From: Wenjunlia vitaminophila DSM 41686
GTDB taxonomy: Bacteria > Actinomycetota > Actinomycetes > Streptomycetales > Streptomycetaceae
Assembly (NCBI RefSeq): GCF_000380165.1
Contig: NZ_KB904653.1
Coordinates: forward strand, 62,001 to 126,000
Length of the DNA: 64,000 bases
Direction: 5' to 3'
A program made the translations under genes and the position numbers. Shown piece after piece: positions 17,026-30,290 of the stretch. Numbering within the stretch: position 1 is the first letter of the stretch; every line of letters starts with the position of its first letter. The notes beneath the pieces are model-generated. The model had not been told where the DNA came from. It was given only the letters and a program-made list of their open reading frames with translations, and did not search any database.

Positions 17026-17826
17026 TCAGCTTCGACCGGCCCGGAGATCCGGCCGCGTCATGCTGAACGACGCCGTCACCTCGGCGGATACCCGCTGCAA
17101 CTTCGGCTCGAGCTGGAGGGCGGGCGCGGCGCTCGCCCCGGGTGGACCCCCGGCACGCGCCCTGGCCTCTCCCCGGCCGAACCGGCCGTAGGGCATCGAC
17201 GGGTCCCGGTCCAGCCCGGTGTCCGCGAGGTCGAGCAGCGCCTTCAGCTCGGCGCCGAGCGCCTCGGCGTACTCCCGGGCCCGCTGCACCGCCTCGTGCA
17301 CGGCCTTCTGCCGGGCCTCACGGTGCACCGGGGAGTCGGGGCGCAGCGACCACCAGGGACCCGCCACACGGGTCAGCTCCAGGTCGGCGAGGCGGGTGGT
17401 GAGCTCGCCGAGCACGGTGAAGTCCGTGAGCGCCGCGCGGATCAGGACGCGGCCCTGGTAGGCCCGGACCTTCTCCCCCCGCCGGTCGTCGAGTTCCGGG
17501 GTGATGGAGAAGGCACCGCTGTCCACGGAGTCCACCGCCTCGGAACGGGTCTTCAGCAGGTCCAGGACGGCACTGTTGCGGCGGGTCAGCTCCTCCAGGG
17601 TGTGCCTGCGGTCCTTGCCCCGGGCGGTGACGGTGACGTGGATGGTGGCCAGCTCGGGCTGGGCCTCCACCATCGCCTCGCCGCGGACCCTGACCCGCGG
17701 CTCCTCGGCCGTACCGAACGGGGTCGGCAGGATCGGCGGCATGGGCAGCGGGGGAACCTGGGGGCGGCCCGGGGGCTCGGGCAGCGGTGGGGGCGCGGCG
17801 GGGAAGGGCGGCGGGGGGTTGGTCAC
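17026..17826 (-). CDS. SIMPL (DUF541) domain protein, apparently cytoplasmic
   Basis: A 266-residue protein of unknown role. After a Pro-rich N-terminal arm (residues 1-50, low complexity) comes a SIMPL/DUF541 domain: RVRVRGEAMVEAQPELATIHVTV, LDLLKTRSEAVDSVDSGAFSI and the KAVHEAVQRAREYAEALGAE helix. SIMPL proteins are often secreted, but no signal peptide or transmembrane segment is visible here. GTG at 17826 is set by a strong AAGGAGG site 5 nt upstream. Longer in-frame extension towards higher coordinates runs through desB in a shadow frame and is not used. The 170-nt gap from desB leaves co-transcription uncertain. Confidence 0.82.
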   Translation of the reverse strand: MTNPPPPFPAAPPPLPEPPGRPQVPPLPMPPILPTPFGTAEEPRVRVRGEAMVEAQPELATIHVTVTARGKDRRHTLEELTRRNSAVLDLLKTRSEAVDSVDSGAFSITPELDDRRGEKVRAYQGRVLIRAALTDFTVLGELTTRLADLELTRVAGPWWSLRPDSPVHREARQKAVHEAVQRAREYAEALGAELKALLDLADTGLDRDPSMPYGRFGRGEARARAGGPPGASAAPALQLEPKLQRVSAEVTASFSMTRPDLRAGRS

Positions 17827-17996
17827 GGTGCCTCCTTGACGCTCGCGTCTCCTGCTCGTCTCACAGGGGGTCATACCCACTGTGGCAGTGGCGGGTGCCG
17901 GTCGTTCAGCCGGGTCCCGGCCAAACGGCGCGGCCCGGCGGGGCGACCGCTCAGCGACGGAGGGACGGCGTTGGTCCGGAGCCGGACGGCGTTCGG

Positions 17997-19391
17997 TCAG
18001 GACGGGGGTTCGGAGCGGGGCGGGGGCTGGGGGCCGGGCGGGGGCTGCGGGTGGGCGAGGCCGAAGGTGGTGAAGGCGGTGCGCCCGGGCAACGGGTGGA
18101 CGGTGCGCCCCGTCAGCGCGTTGAGGATGACGGCCGAGCGCCAGGCGGCGAGCCCCAGGTCGGGGGCGCCCACGCCGTGGGTGTGCCGCTCCGCGTTCTG
18201 GACGAAGACCGAGCCGGTGACCGCGGGGTCGAGCACCAGCCGGTACTCCGCGTCCACCTCCGGGCGGCCGGCCGGGTCCCGGGCGACGTGGTCGGCGAGC
18301 GGCTCCAGCAGCGCGTCCACCGGGCGTTCGGCGTAACCCGTGGCCAGGACGACCGCGTCGGCGGTCAGGTCGCCGCGCACGCGCTGTTCCCGGTGCTCCA
18401 GGTCGAGTCGGACCCGGGAGCCGACCCGACGGGCCGCCACCACCGTCACGCCGGGGGTGAGCACCACGTCCGGCCACGGGTGGTGCAGCGACCGCCGGTA
18501 CAGCTCGTCGTGGATCAACCCGAGCGTCTCGGCGCTCACCGCCTTGTAGAGCTGCCACTGCGCCGGCACCAGCCGCTCCCTGACCTCGGGGGCCAGCCCG
18601 TGGAAGTAGCGGGAGTAGTCGGGGGTGAAGTGCTCGAGTCCCAGCTTCGAGTACTCCATGGGGGCGAACGCCGGTGTCCTGGCCAGCCAGGTCAGGCCCT
18701 CCCTGCCGGCGGGACGGTCCCGCAGCAGGTCCAGCAGCACCTCCGCCCCGGACTGCCCGGCGCCGACCACCACCACCCGCCCCGCGGCGCGCAGCCCGTC
18801 CCGGTGCCGCAGGTAGTCGGCGGAGTGCAGCACCAGCGCGCCGGGGTCCTCGACCAGGGGGCGCAGCGGCTCGGGGACGCTCGGTGCGGTGCCGACGCCG
18901 AGCACCAGGTTCCGGGCGGTCACCACGTGCTCGGTGTCGCCGCTGGTGACCGTCGCCTCGAACGCCTCCCGGGCCGGGTCCCACCGGACGGTGTCCACCT
19001 GGTGGCCGAAACGGCAGGACGGCAGCCCCTGGCTGGCCCAACGGCAGTAGGCGTCGTACTCGGCGCGGTCGATGTGGAAGCGTTCCGCGAGGTAGAACCG
19101 GAACAGCCGCTCGTGCTCCCGCAGGTAGTTGAGGAACGACCAGCGGCTGGTCGGCGCGACCAGGCTCACCAGGTCGGCGAGGAACGGCACCTGAAGGGTG
19201 GTGCCGTCGATGAGCAGCCCCGGGTGCCAACGGAAGCAGGGGCGCCGCTCCAGGAAGGCGGTGCGCAGTCCTGGGACGCCGTCGGCGAGGGCGGCCAGGG
19301 ACAGGTTGAACGGGCCGAGTCCCACGCCGAGCAGGTCAAGCGGGGGGTGGGCCGGGCCGGTGGGGGGCGGTCCCGCGGCGCCGGCGGTCAC
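17997..19391 (-). CDS. L-lysine/diamine/ornithine N-monooxygenase (IucD/SidA/DesB family)
   Basis: FAD- and NADPH-dependent N-hydroxylase of 464 residues that makes the hydroxamate precursor of siderophores. The FAD motif is LGVGLGPFNLSLAALADG, NADPH binding is VVVVGAGQSGAEVLLDLL, and VVLATGY is the family's C-terminal ATG motif. FRWHPGLLIDGTTLQVPFLADL and the NAERHTHGVGAPDLGLAAWRS block match the IucD/DesB branch. GTG 19391 overlaps the desA-like stop by 4 nt. Because the coupled gene is a basic amino-acid decarboxylase-like protein, N-hydroxycadaverine (DesB role) is the likely product; substrate is inferred. The last 30 residues are Pro-rich. Iron control is expected through the box upstream of the operon. 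Confidence 0.9.
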   Translation of the reverse strand: MTAGAAGPPPTGPAHPPLDLLGVGLGPFNLSLAALADGVPGLRTAFLERRPCFRWHPGLLIDGTTLQVPFLADLVSLVAPTSRWSFLNYLREHERLFRFYLAERFHIDRAEYDAYCRWASQGLPSCRFGHQVDTVRWDPAREAFEATVTSGDTEHVVTARNLVLGVGTAPSVPEPLRPLVEDPGALVLHSADYLRHRDGLRAAGRVVVVGAGQSGAEVLLDLLRDRPAGREGLTWLARTPAFAPMEYSKLGLEHFTPDYSRYFHGLAPEVRERLVPAQWQLYKAVSAETLGLIHDELYRRSLHHPWPDVVLTPGVTVVAARRVGSRVRLDLEHREQRVRGDLTADAVVLATGYAERPVDALLEPLADHVARDPAGRPEVDAEYRLVLDPAVTGSVFVQNAERHTHGVGAPDLGLAAWRSAVILNALTGRTVHPLPGRTAFTTFGLAHPQPPPGPQPPPRSEPPS

Positions 19392-20923
19392 CGGTGGGCT
19401 CCGGGGCGGGGCCGGTGCGCGCGGCCGGCCGGACCCGTGGCGGCGTCCCCGGGCTGCGCGGCGAGTTCCCGCAGGGCCGCGGGCACGGCGTCAGTGACCA
19501 GGGCCAGCAGGCGGTCCAGGTCCGCGCCGCGGACGTGCGGGTGCAGCAGCGTCGCCTTGAGCCACAGCCGGACCCGGCCGTCGGCGTCGGGCGCCCGGGA
19601 GCGGCCGAGCACCGCGCGTCCCTCGGTGAGCAGCCGTCGCCTGACCTCGGCGACCAGGGCGTCCCCCGCCGCGTCCGGGGCGGCGGCGACCGGACGGAAC
19701 AGCACGGTGCTGATGCCGCAGGGACCGGGGCGGCGGCGCAGCGCGGGGTGCGCGTCGATCCGCCCGGCCAGCCGTTCCGCGGCGTCCACGCAGTCCTCCA
19801 CGAGCCGGCCGAGGCCGGTGCGGCCCAGGGCCCGCAGGGTGACGGCCACCTTCAGCACGTCGGGGCGGCGGGAGGTGCGGGGGGACCTGCCCAGCAGGTC
19901 CGGCAGCCCGGCGTCGGTGTCGTCGGCGGCGTTGAGGTAGTCGGCACGGACGGCCAACGGGGCGAGGGTCGCGGCGTCGGCGACGGCGAGCGCCCCGGCG
20001 GCGATCGGCTGCCAACCCAGCTTGTGCAGGTCCAGGGCGACCGTGGCGGCCGAGGCGAGGCCGTCCAGGCGGCCGGCGAGGCGGCGGCTGAACAGCAGGG
20101 CGCCCCCGTAGGCGGCGTCCACGTGCAGTTCGGCCCGACGCGCGGCGGCGACCCGGGCCAGTTCGGGCAGGGGGTCGATCAGCCCCGCGTCGGTGGTTCC
20201 GGCGGTGGCCACCACCAGGGCGGGCCCGGGGACGTCGGCGAGCGCGCGGTCCACGGCGTCGGGGCCGAGCCTCCCGTCGGGGCAGTCCACGACGACCGGC
20301 GGGGCCAGGCCGAGCATCCAGGCGGCGCGGTGCACGCTGTGGTGGGCATTGGCCCCGCACACCACCTGGACGGGTGGGCCCTGCGGACGGCGGGCCCGTT
20401 CCCTGGCGAGCAGCAGCGCGACGAGGTTGGACTCGGTCCCGCCGCTGGTGATCAGCGCGTCCGGGGCGGTCCGGCCGGGGTAGACCAGCGCGGCCAGCGC
20501 CGCCGTGGTCTCCTCCTCCAACGCGCTCGCCGCCGGCGCCTGGTCCCAGGAGTCCAGCGACGGGTTGAGCGCGCAGGCCGCCAGTTCGGCCGCGACGGCG
20601 AGGGCCAGCGGCGGGCAGTGCAGGTGGCCGGCGCAGGCCGGGTCCGCTGGGTCGGCCGAGCCCTCGGTCACGGTTCGCACCAGGGTGCTCAACGCCGCCT
20701 CCGCTCCCACACCGTGGTCGGGCAGCACCGGGGCGCACCGGCGGCGGACCCGCCGGGCGACGGCGGCGGGTCCGCCGGGCGGCAGGGGTCCGCCCCGGGC
20801 CGCGGCCCCGGCGGCCAGCGCGTCGAGGGTGACCGCACCGAGCCGGCGCAGCTCCTCGATCCCGGCCGGGGTGGCCGCGAGAGCGGTGTCCGCCGGTTCG
20901 GGACGGGGAGCGGGGATCGACAT
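19388..20923 (-). CDS. PLP-dependent decarboxylase, DesA-like (probable lysine decarboxylase)
   Basis: Group II pyridoxal-phosphate decarboxylase of 511 residues, probably making the diamine used by the next gene. Landmarks: HLHCPPLALAVAAEL near the N-terminus, LITSGGTESNLVALLLAR, ANAHHSVHRAAWMLG (PLP-stacking His), HVDAAYGGALLF (PLP-nitrogen Asp) and LDLHKLGWQPIAAG with the Schiff-base Lys. The ATG at 20923 follows GAAGGGCACC. Lysine specificity is inferred from the coupled N-hydroxylase; aromatic or 2,4-diaminobutyrate decarboxylases share these motifs. Upstream sits a near-consensus iron box. Confidence 0.85.
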   Translation of the reverse strand: MSIPAPRPEPADTALAATPAGIEELRRLGAVTLDALAAGAAARGGPLPPGGPAAVARRVRRRCAPVLPDHGVGAEAALSTLVRTVTEGSADPADPACAGHLHCPPLALAVAAELAACALNPSLDSWDQAPAASALEEETTAALAALVYPGRTAPDALITSGGTESNLVALLLARERARRPQGPPVQVVCGANAHHSVHRAAWMLGLAPPVVVDCPDGRLGPDAVDRALADVPGPALVVATAGTTDAGLIDPLPELARVAAARRAELHVDAAYGGALLFSRRLAGRLDGLASAATVALDLHKLGWQPIAAGALAVADAATLAPLAVRADYLNAADDTDAGLPDLLGRSPRTSRRPDVLKVAVTLRALGRTGLGRLVEDCVDAAERLAGRIDAHPALRRRPGPCGISTVLFRPVAAAPDAAGDALVAEVRRRLLTEGRAVLGRSRAPDADGRVRLWLKATLLHPHVRGADLDRLLALVTDAVPAALRELAAQPGDAATGPAGRAHRPRPGAHR

Positions 20924-20959
20924 GGTGGCGGTGCCCTTCACTGGGGAACGCGGCGAAAG

Positions 20960-20978
20960 TGAGGTTAACCTCACCTCA
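20960..20978. promoter_or_regulatory. Iron box (DmdR/IdeR-type operator) for the desAB-like operon
   Basis: TGAGGTTAACCTCACCTCA matches the IdeR/DmdR consensus TTAGGTTAGGCTAACCTAA at 14 of 19 positions. It overlaps a perfect 16-bp palindrome (20959-20974). It lies 37 nt before the desA-like start, where a repressor would block the promoter. Iron-dependent repression is therefore predicted. Confidence 0.8.
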
Positions 20979-21122
20979 CCTCGCCGCGGCAGACCGCCGA
21001 GGCCCCGCACGGCCACCACCCCAGCGACACCCGACCGCGATCACAGTCCGGCGCCCCGTTCCTCCGGTGGTGACGGACCGGTCGGCCCCGCGCGGTCCGG
21101 CGCGGAGCCGACCGGTCCGCGG

Positions 21123-23597
<2,475 letters not shown>

Positions 23598-23656
23598 GGG
23601 CACATGCTGCCCTATCACCGGAGGCGGCTCACGTGAGCGGGTCACGACCACCCGCG

Positions 23657-23697
23657 GTTGCCGGGTCCCTCCGCCACGGCCGGAGGGACCCGGCAAC
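23657..23697. terminator. Strong terminator after gltD (17-bp perfect stem)
   Basis: The arms 23657-23673 and 23681-23697 are exact inverse complements of 17 bp with a 7-nt loop. The hairpin lies between the gltD stop and the pepN start on the minus strand. Confidence 0.88.
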
Positions 23698-23700
23698 GGC

Positions 23701-23739
23701 CGGTGCCCGCTCCCCCCACCAGGGAGGGAACGGGCACCG
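23701..23739. terminator. Second tandem hairpin after gltD
   Basis: CGGTGCCCG (23701-23709) pairs with CGGGCACCG (23731-23739), with an inner CTCCC/GGGAG pairing. On the minus strand this is the first of two hairpins met after gltD. Confidence 0.75.
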
Positions 23740-23764
23740 CGGTGAACGGGGTCCCGCGCCCCGC

Positions 23765-25220
<1,456 letters not shown>

Positions 25221-25228
<8 letters not shown>

Positions 25229-28200
25229 GTGCCGCCTCCATCATCTTGGCAACGGTCTCGGACTCCGACAGTCCGGCCTGCTCGGCGGCGTCCTTGGCGG
25301 CGAGCACTGCTTTGTAGTCACTGGGGATGATCTTGGAGAACCGCCGCACCGCGGCCTCCCAGTCCGCGAGCAGCGCCCGGGCCACGGTGGAACCGGTCTC
25401 CTCGTGGTGCCGGCGCACGATCTCCCGCAGCCAGGCCGCGTCCGCGGCGTCCGGCTCCTCGACCCCGACCATGCCGTGGTTCACGTGCGTCGGCTCCAGG
25501 TCGATCACGTAGGCGACGCCACCGGACATGCCCGCGGCGAAGTTCCGGCCGGTGTCGCCGAGCACCACCGCCCGGCCGCCGGTCATGTACTCGCACCCGT
25601 GGTCCCCCACGCCCTCGGCGACCACGGTGGCCCCCGAGTTCCGCACGCAGAACCGCTCGCCCACCCGGCCGCGCAGGAAGATCTCCCCGCTGGTCGCCCC
25701 GTAGGCCAGGGTGTTGCCGGCGATCACCGAGTACTCCGCCAGGTGGTCGGCGCCCCGGTCGGGGCGGACCACGAGCCGCCCGCCGGACAGCCCCTTGCCC
25801 ACGTAGTCGTTGGCGTCGCCCTCGAGCCGCAGGGTGATCCCGCGCGGCACGAACGCGCCGAACGACTGCCCGGCGGCACCGGTGAAGGTGATGTCGATGG
25901 TGTCGTCCGGCAGCCCGGAACCACCGAACTTCCGGGTCACCTCGTAGCCGAGCATGGTGCCCACGGTGCGGTTGATGTTCCGGATCGGGAGCTGGGCGCG
26001 GACCGGGGTGGCCTGCTCCGCGGACGGCGCGGCCAGCGCGTCGGCGGCCAGCTTGATCAGCTCGTTGTCCAGCGCCTTGGCCAGTCCGTGGTCCTGCTCG
26101 GTGGCACGGTGCCGCACCGCGCCCTCCGGCAGTTCGGGCACGTGCAGCAGCGGGGTCAGGTCCAGGCCCTGGGCCTTCCAGTGGTCCACGGCCCGGCTGG
26201 TGTCGATCAGCTCGACCCGGCCCACCGCCTCCTCGACCGACCGGAAGCCGAGCTCGGCCAGGAGCTCGCGCACCTCCTCGGCGACGAACTCGAAGAAGTT
26301 CACCACGAACTCCGCCTTACCGGCGAACCGTTCCCGCAGCACCGGGTTCTGGGTGGCGATCCCCACCGGGCAGGTGTCCAGGTGGCACACCCGCATCATC
26401 ACGCAGCCGGAGACCACCAGCGGTGCGGTGGCGAACCCGAACTCCTCGGCACCGAGCAGCGCCGCGATCACCACGTCCCGACCGGTCTTGAGCTGCCCGT
26501 CGGTCTGCACCACGATCCGGTCCCGCAGCCCGTTGAGCAGCAGCGTCTGCTGGGTCTCGGCCAGGCCGAGCTCCCAGGGACCACCGGCGTGCTTCAGCGA
26601 GGTCAACGGTGACGCGCCGGTGCCGCCGTCGTGGCCGGAGATCAGCACCACGTCCGCGTGGGCCTTGGACACCCCCGCGGCGACCGTGCCCACCCCGACC
26701 TCGGAGACCAGCTTGACGTGGACCCGCGCCCGCGGGTTCGCGTTCTTCAGGTCGTGGATGAGCTGCGCCAGGTCCTCGATGGAGTAGATGTCGTGGTGCG
26801 GCGGCGGCGAGATCAGCCCGACCCCCGGGGTGGAGTGCCGGGTCCTGGCCACCCACGGGTACACCTTGTGCCCCGGGAGCTGGCCGCCCTCACCCGGCTT
26901 GGCCCCCTGGGCCATCTTGATCTGGATGTCGTCCGCGTTGACCAGGTACTCCGAGGTCACCCCGAACCGCCCGGACGCCACCTGCTTGATCGCGGAACGC
27001 CGGGCCGGGTCGTACAGGCGCTCGGGGTCCTCGCCGCCCTCACCGGTGTTGGACTTCCCACCGAGCTGGTTCATGGCGATGGCCAGCGTCTCGTGCGCCT
27101 CCTGGGAGATCGACCCGTACGACATGGCACCGGTGGAGAACCGCTTCACGATCTCGCTGACCGGCTCCACCTCCTCCAGCGGGACCGGGGGGCGCTCCCC
27201 GGCCCGCAGCCGGAACAGGCCGCGCAGCGTCATCAGCCGCTCGGACTGCTCGTCCACCCGGTGCGTGTACTGCTTGAAGACGTCGTAGCGCCGGGCGCGG
27301 GTGGCGTGTTGCAACCGGAACACCGTGTCCGGGTCGAACAGGTGCGGCTCGCCCTCCCTGCGCCACTGGTACTCGCCGCCGATCTCCAGCCGGCGGTGCG
27401 CCGGGGTGATCCCGCCCGACGGGTACGCCCTGGCGTGCCGGGCCGCGACCTCCTGGGCCACCACGTCGAGGCCGATGCCGCCGAGCTTGGTGACGGTGCC
27501 GTGGAAGTAGCGGTCCACGAACTGCTGGTCGAGACCGATCGCCTCGAAGACCTGGGCGCCCCGGTAGGAGGCCACGGTGGAGATGCCCATCTTGGACATG
27601 ACCTTGAGCACGCCCTTGCCCAGCGCCTTGATCAGGTTGCGGATGGCCTGCTCGGGCTCCACGTCGGTGAGGAAGGTGCCCTCGCGGACCAGGTCCTCCA
27701 CCGACTCCATCGCCAGGTACGGGTTGACCGCCGCGGCGCCGTAGCCCACGAGAAGCGCCACGTGGTGCACCTCGCGCACGTCGCCGGCCTCGACGATCAG
27801 CCCGACGTTGTCCCGCTGCTTGGTGCGGATCAGGTGGTGGTGCACCGCGGAGGTGAGCAGCAGCGAGGGGATCGGGGCGTGCTCGGCGTCGGAGTGCCGG
27901 TCGGAGAGCACGATCAGCCGGGCACCGCCGGCGATGGCGGCGTCCGCCTCGGCGCAGATCTCGTCCAGCCGGGCGGCCAGCTCGGCGCCGCCGCCGGAGA
28001 CCCGGTAGAGCCCGGACAGGGTCACCGAGGTCAGCCCCGGCAGGTCGCCGTCGGCGTTGATGTGGATCAGCTTGGCCAGCTCGTCGTTGTCGATCACCGG
28101 GAAGGGCAGGGTAACCGTCCGGCAGGACGCCGGGGTGGGGCGCAGCAGGTTGCCCTGCGGCCCCAGCACGGACACCAGCGAGGTGATCAGTTCCTCTCGG

Positions 28201-29831
28201 ATGGCGTCCAGCGGGGGGTTGGTGACCTGCGCGAAGAGCTGGGTGAAGTAGTCGAACAGCAGCCGGGGCCGGGCGGACAGCGCGGCCAGCGGGGTGTCCG
28301 ACCCCATGGAGCCGATCGACTCGGTGCCCTGCCGCGCCATCGGCGCCAGCAGGACCCGCAGCTCCTCCTCGGTGTAGCCGAAGGTCTGCTGCCTGCGGGT
28401 GACCGAGGCGTGGGTGTGCACGACGTGCTCGCGCTCGGGCAGCTCGCCCAGGCGGATCATGCCGGTGTCCAGCCACTCCTGGTAGGGGTGCTCGGCGGCC
28501 AGCTCCGCCTTGATCTCGTCGTCCTCCACGATCCGGTGCTGCACGGTGTCCACCAGGAACATCCGGCCCGGCTGGAGCCGGCCCTTGCGCACCACCCGCG
28601 CCGGGTCGATGTCCAGCACGCCGACCTCGGAGGAGAGCACCACGAGACCGTCGTCCGTCACCCAGTACCTGCCGGGGCGCAGCCCGTTGCGGTCGAGCAC
28701 GGCACCGGCCACGGTGCCGTCGGTGAACGTGACGCAGGCCGGGCCGTCCCAGGGCTCCATCAACGTCGAGTGGTACTCGTAGAACGCGCGCCTGGCCGGG
28801 TCCATGGACTCGTGGTTCTCCCACGCCTCCGGGATCATCATCAGCACGCTGTGCGGCAGCGTCCGGCCACCGAGGTGCAGCAGCTCGAGCACCTCGTCGA
28901 AGGACGCCGAGTCGGACGCGCCCGGGGTGCAGACGGGGAAGACCCGCTCCAGGTCACCGGGGATGAGGTCGGTGGCGAGCTGCGACTCGCGGGTGCGCAT
29001 CCAGTTGCGGTTGCCGATGACGGTGTTGATCTCGCCGTTGTGCGCCACGAACCGGTAGGGGTGGGCCAGCGGCCAGCTCGGGAAGGTGTTGGTGGAGAAC
29101 CGCGAGTGGACCAGGGCCAACGCGGTCGCGAACCGCCGGTCGGACAGGTCCGGATAGAACGGCTCGAGCTGCCCGGTGGTGAGCATGCCCTTGTAGCACA
29201 GGGTGCGCGAGGACAGCGAGGCGAAGTAGACGTCCGCCTCCCGCTCGGCGCGCTTGCGCAGGACGAACGCGAGCCGGTCCAGCTCGAGACCGCGCAGGCC
29301 CGCGTCCGCGCGGACGAAGAGCTGCGCGAACCTCGGCATGGTGCCGCGGGCGGTGACGCCCAGCAGCTCGGGGGCCGTGGGCACCTGCCGCCATCCCAGG
29401 ACGACGAGGTTCTCCTCGCCGGCGATCTGCTCGATGGCACGACGCGCCGCGGCGTCCTCCTCGTCCCCCACCGGGAGGAACGCGATGCCGACGGCGTAGC
29501 CACCGGCCTCGGGCAGGGCGAAGTCCACGACCTCGCGCAGGAACGCGTCGGGGACCTGCACCAGGATGCCGGCGCCGTCACCGGTGTCGGGGTCCGAGCC
29601 CGTGGCCCCCCGGTGCTCCAGGTTCCGCAGGACGGTGAGGGCCTGCTCGACGAGGGCGTGGCTGGGCACGCCGTCCAGGTGGGCCACCAGGCCCACTCCG
29701 CAGGCGTCGTGCTCGTTGCGGGGGTCGTACATTCCCTGGGGGGCGGGGCGCCCGTCCATGTGGGCCCGGCCGGGGAACGCGTCGGGCGTGGAGCGCGTGG
29801 ACGCGGAACGCATCGGCTCTCCCGTCGTCAT
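25221..29831 (-). CDS. gltB: Glutamate synthase large subunit
   Basis: Alpha subunit (1536 residues) converting glutamine and 2-oxoglutarate to two glutamates. Order: N-terminal Ntn amidotransferase with nucleophile Cys44 in [16 protein letters not shown], so a 43-residue propeptide is expected; central domain; FMN-binding synthase domain ([25 protein letters not shown]); a 3Fe-4S cluster in [21 protein letters not shown]; and the GXGXG C-terminal domain ([16 protein letters not shown]). ATG 29831 (MTTGEPMRS) was chosen; an in-frame extension upstream crosses the predicted GlnR site. Ammonium/nitrogen control through GlnR is predicted. Confidence 0.96.
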
Positions 29832-29887
29832 GGCATATGCCTTGGTTAGTAAGACATGCGCATATGGGACGACGTTGGCCCTCTGCG

Positions 29888-29903
29888 ATTTCGTGCAGGT
29901 TAC
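29888..29903 (-). promoter_or_regulatory. GlnR-like nitrogen-control box upstream of gltB
   Basis: On the minus strand GTAAC-N6-GAAAT fits the actinobacterial GlnR half-box pattern gTnAc-N6-GaAAc, with only the last base differing. It lies 57-72 nt before the gltB start. Confidence 0.65.
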
Positions 29904-30124
29904 ATCATGACCGCGTACCGGGAAGCCGGATATACGGTCCAGCATATGGACAAATCGGGGGCGCGGGGCGGGCGACGGTGCCCGGGGCGCCCCATCTTCA
30001 TGCCCTCGGCGGCACCGGTTGAAACGACCACGAAACAAGCAGCGCGAGACGGGGTGACGAGCGGGACTCCACCGAGGGTTCACCTCCAACGATACGAGAT
30101 GCCCGCGCGTACCCCGCTGCCCCC

Positions 30125-30156
30125 GGTGACCGTCACCGCGGGTGACCGTCACCGCG
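30125..30156. repeat. Two direct copies of a 16-bp unit
   Basis: GGTGACCGTCACCGCG occurs twice head to tail (30125-30140, 30141-30156). Each copy contains the palindrome GGTGACCGTCACC, so it could be a dimer-binding site. Confidence 0.75.
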
Positions 30157-30161
30157 GGTGG

Positions 30162-30221
30162 CCGGAACGGGCACCGGAACGGGCACCGGAACGGGCACCG
30201 GAACGGGCACCGGAACGGGCA
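30162..30221. repeat. Five perfect 12-bp tandem repeats (CCGGAACGGGCA)
   Basis: Five identical copies of CCGGAACGGGCA lie in non-coding DNA downstream of lgt. Exact identity suggests recent expansion or conversion. Confidence 0.92.
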
Positions 30222-30249
30222 CGGCCCGCGCGGGGACCGCGCGGGCCGT
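30221..30249. terminator. lgt terminator
   Basis: A 13-bp perfect stem (30221-30233 with 30237-30249) closed by a 3-nt loop, 41 nt downstream of the lgt stop on the minus strand. Confidence 0.85.
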
Positions 30250-30290
30250 ACTCGGAAGGGGGCGTCCCGGTCGGGCCGGGCCGGGTGCGG

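Larger units (their letters stand above)
29904..30290. other. Gene-free stretch between gltB promoter and lgt
   Basis: Holds the far-upstream region of gltB, two 16-bp direct repeats, five 12-bp tandem repeats and the lgt terminator, listed separately. No gene was seen; a Gly/Thr-repeat frame here is just the tandem repeat. Confidence 0.6.

Noticed and set aside
26631-29849. 1072-codon plus-strand open frame opposite gltB
   Set aside because: Antisense shadow of a strongly conserved gene; no ribosome site and a biased amino-acid composition.
30125-30221. CRISPR-like repeat array
   Set aside because: The 12- and 16-bp units are contiguous with no spacers, and no cas gene is present.
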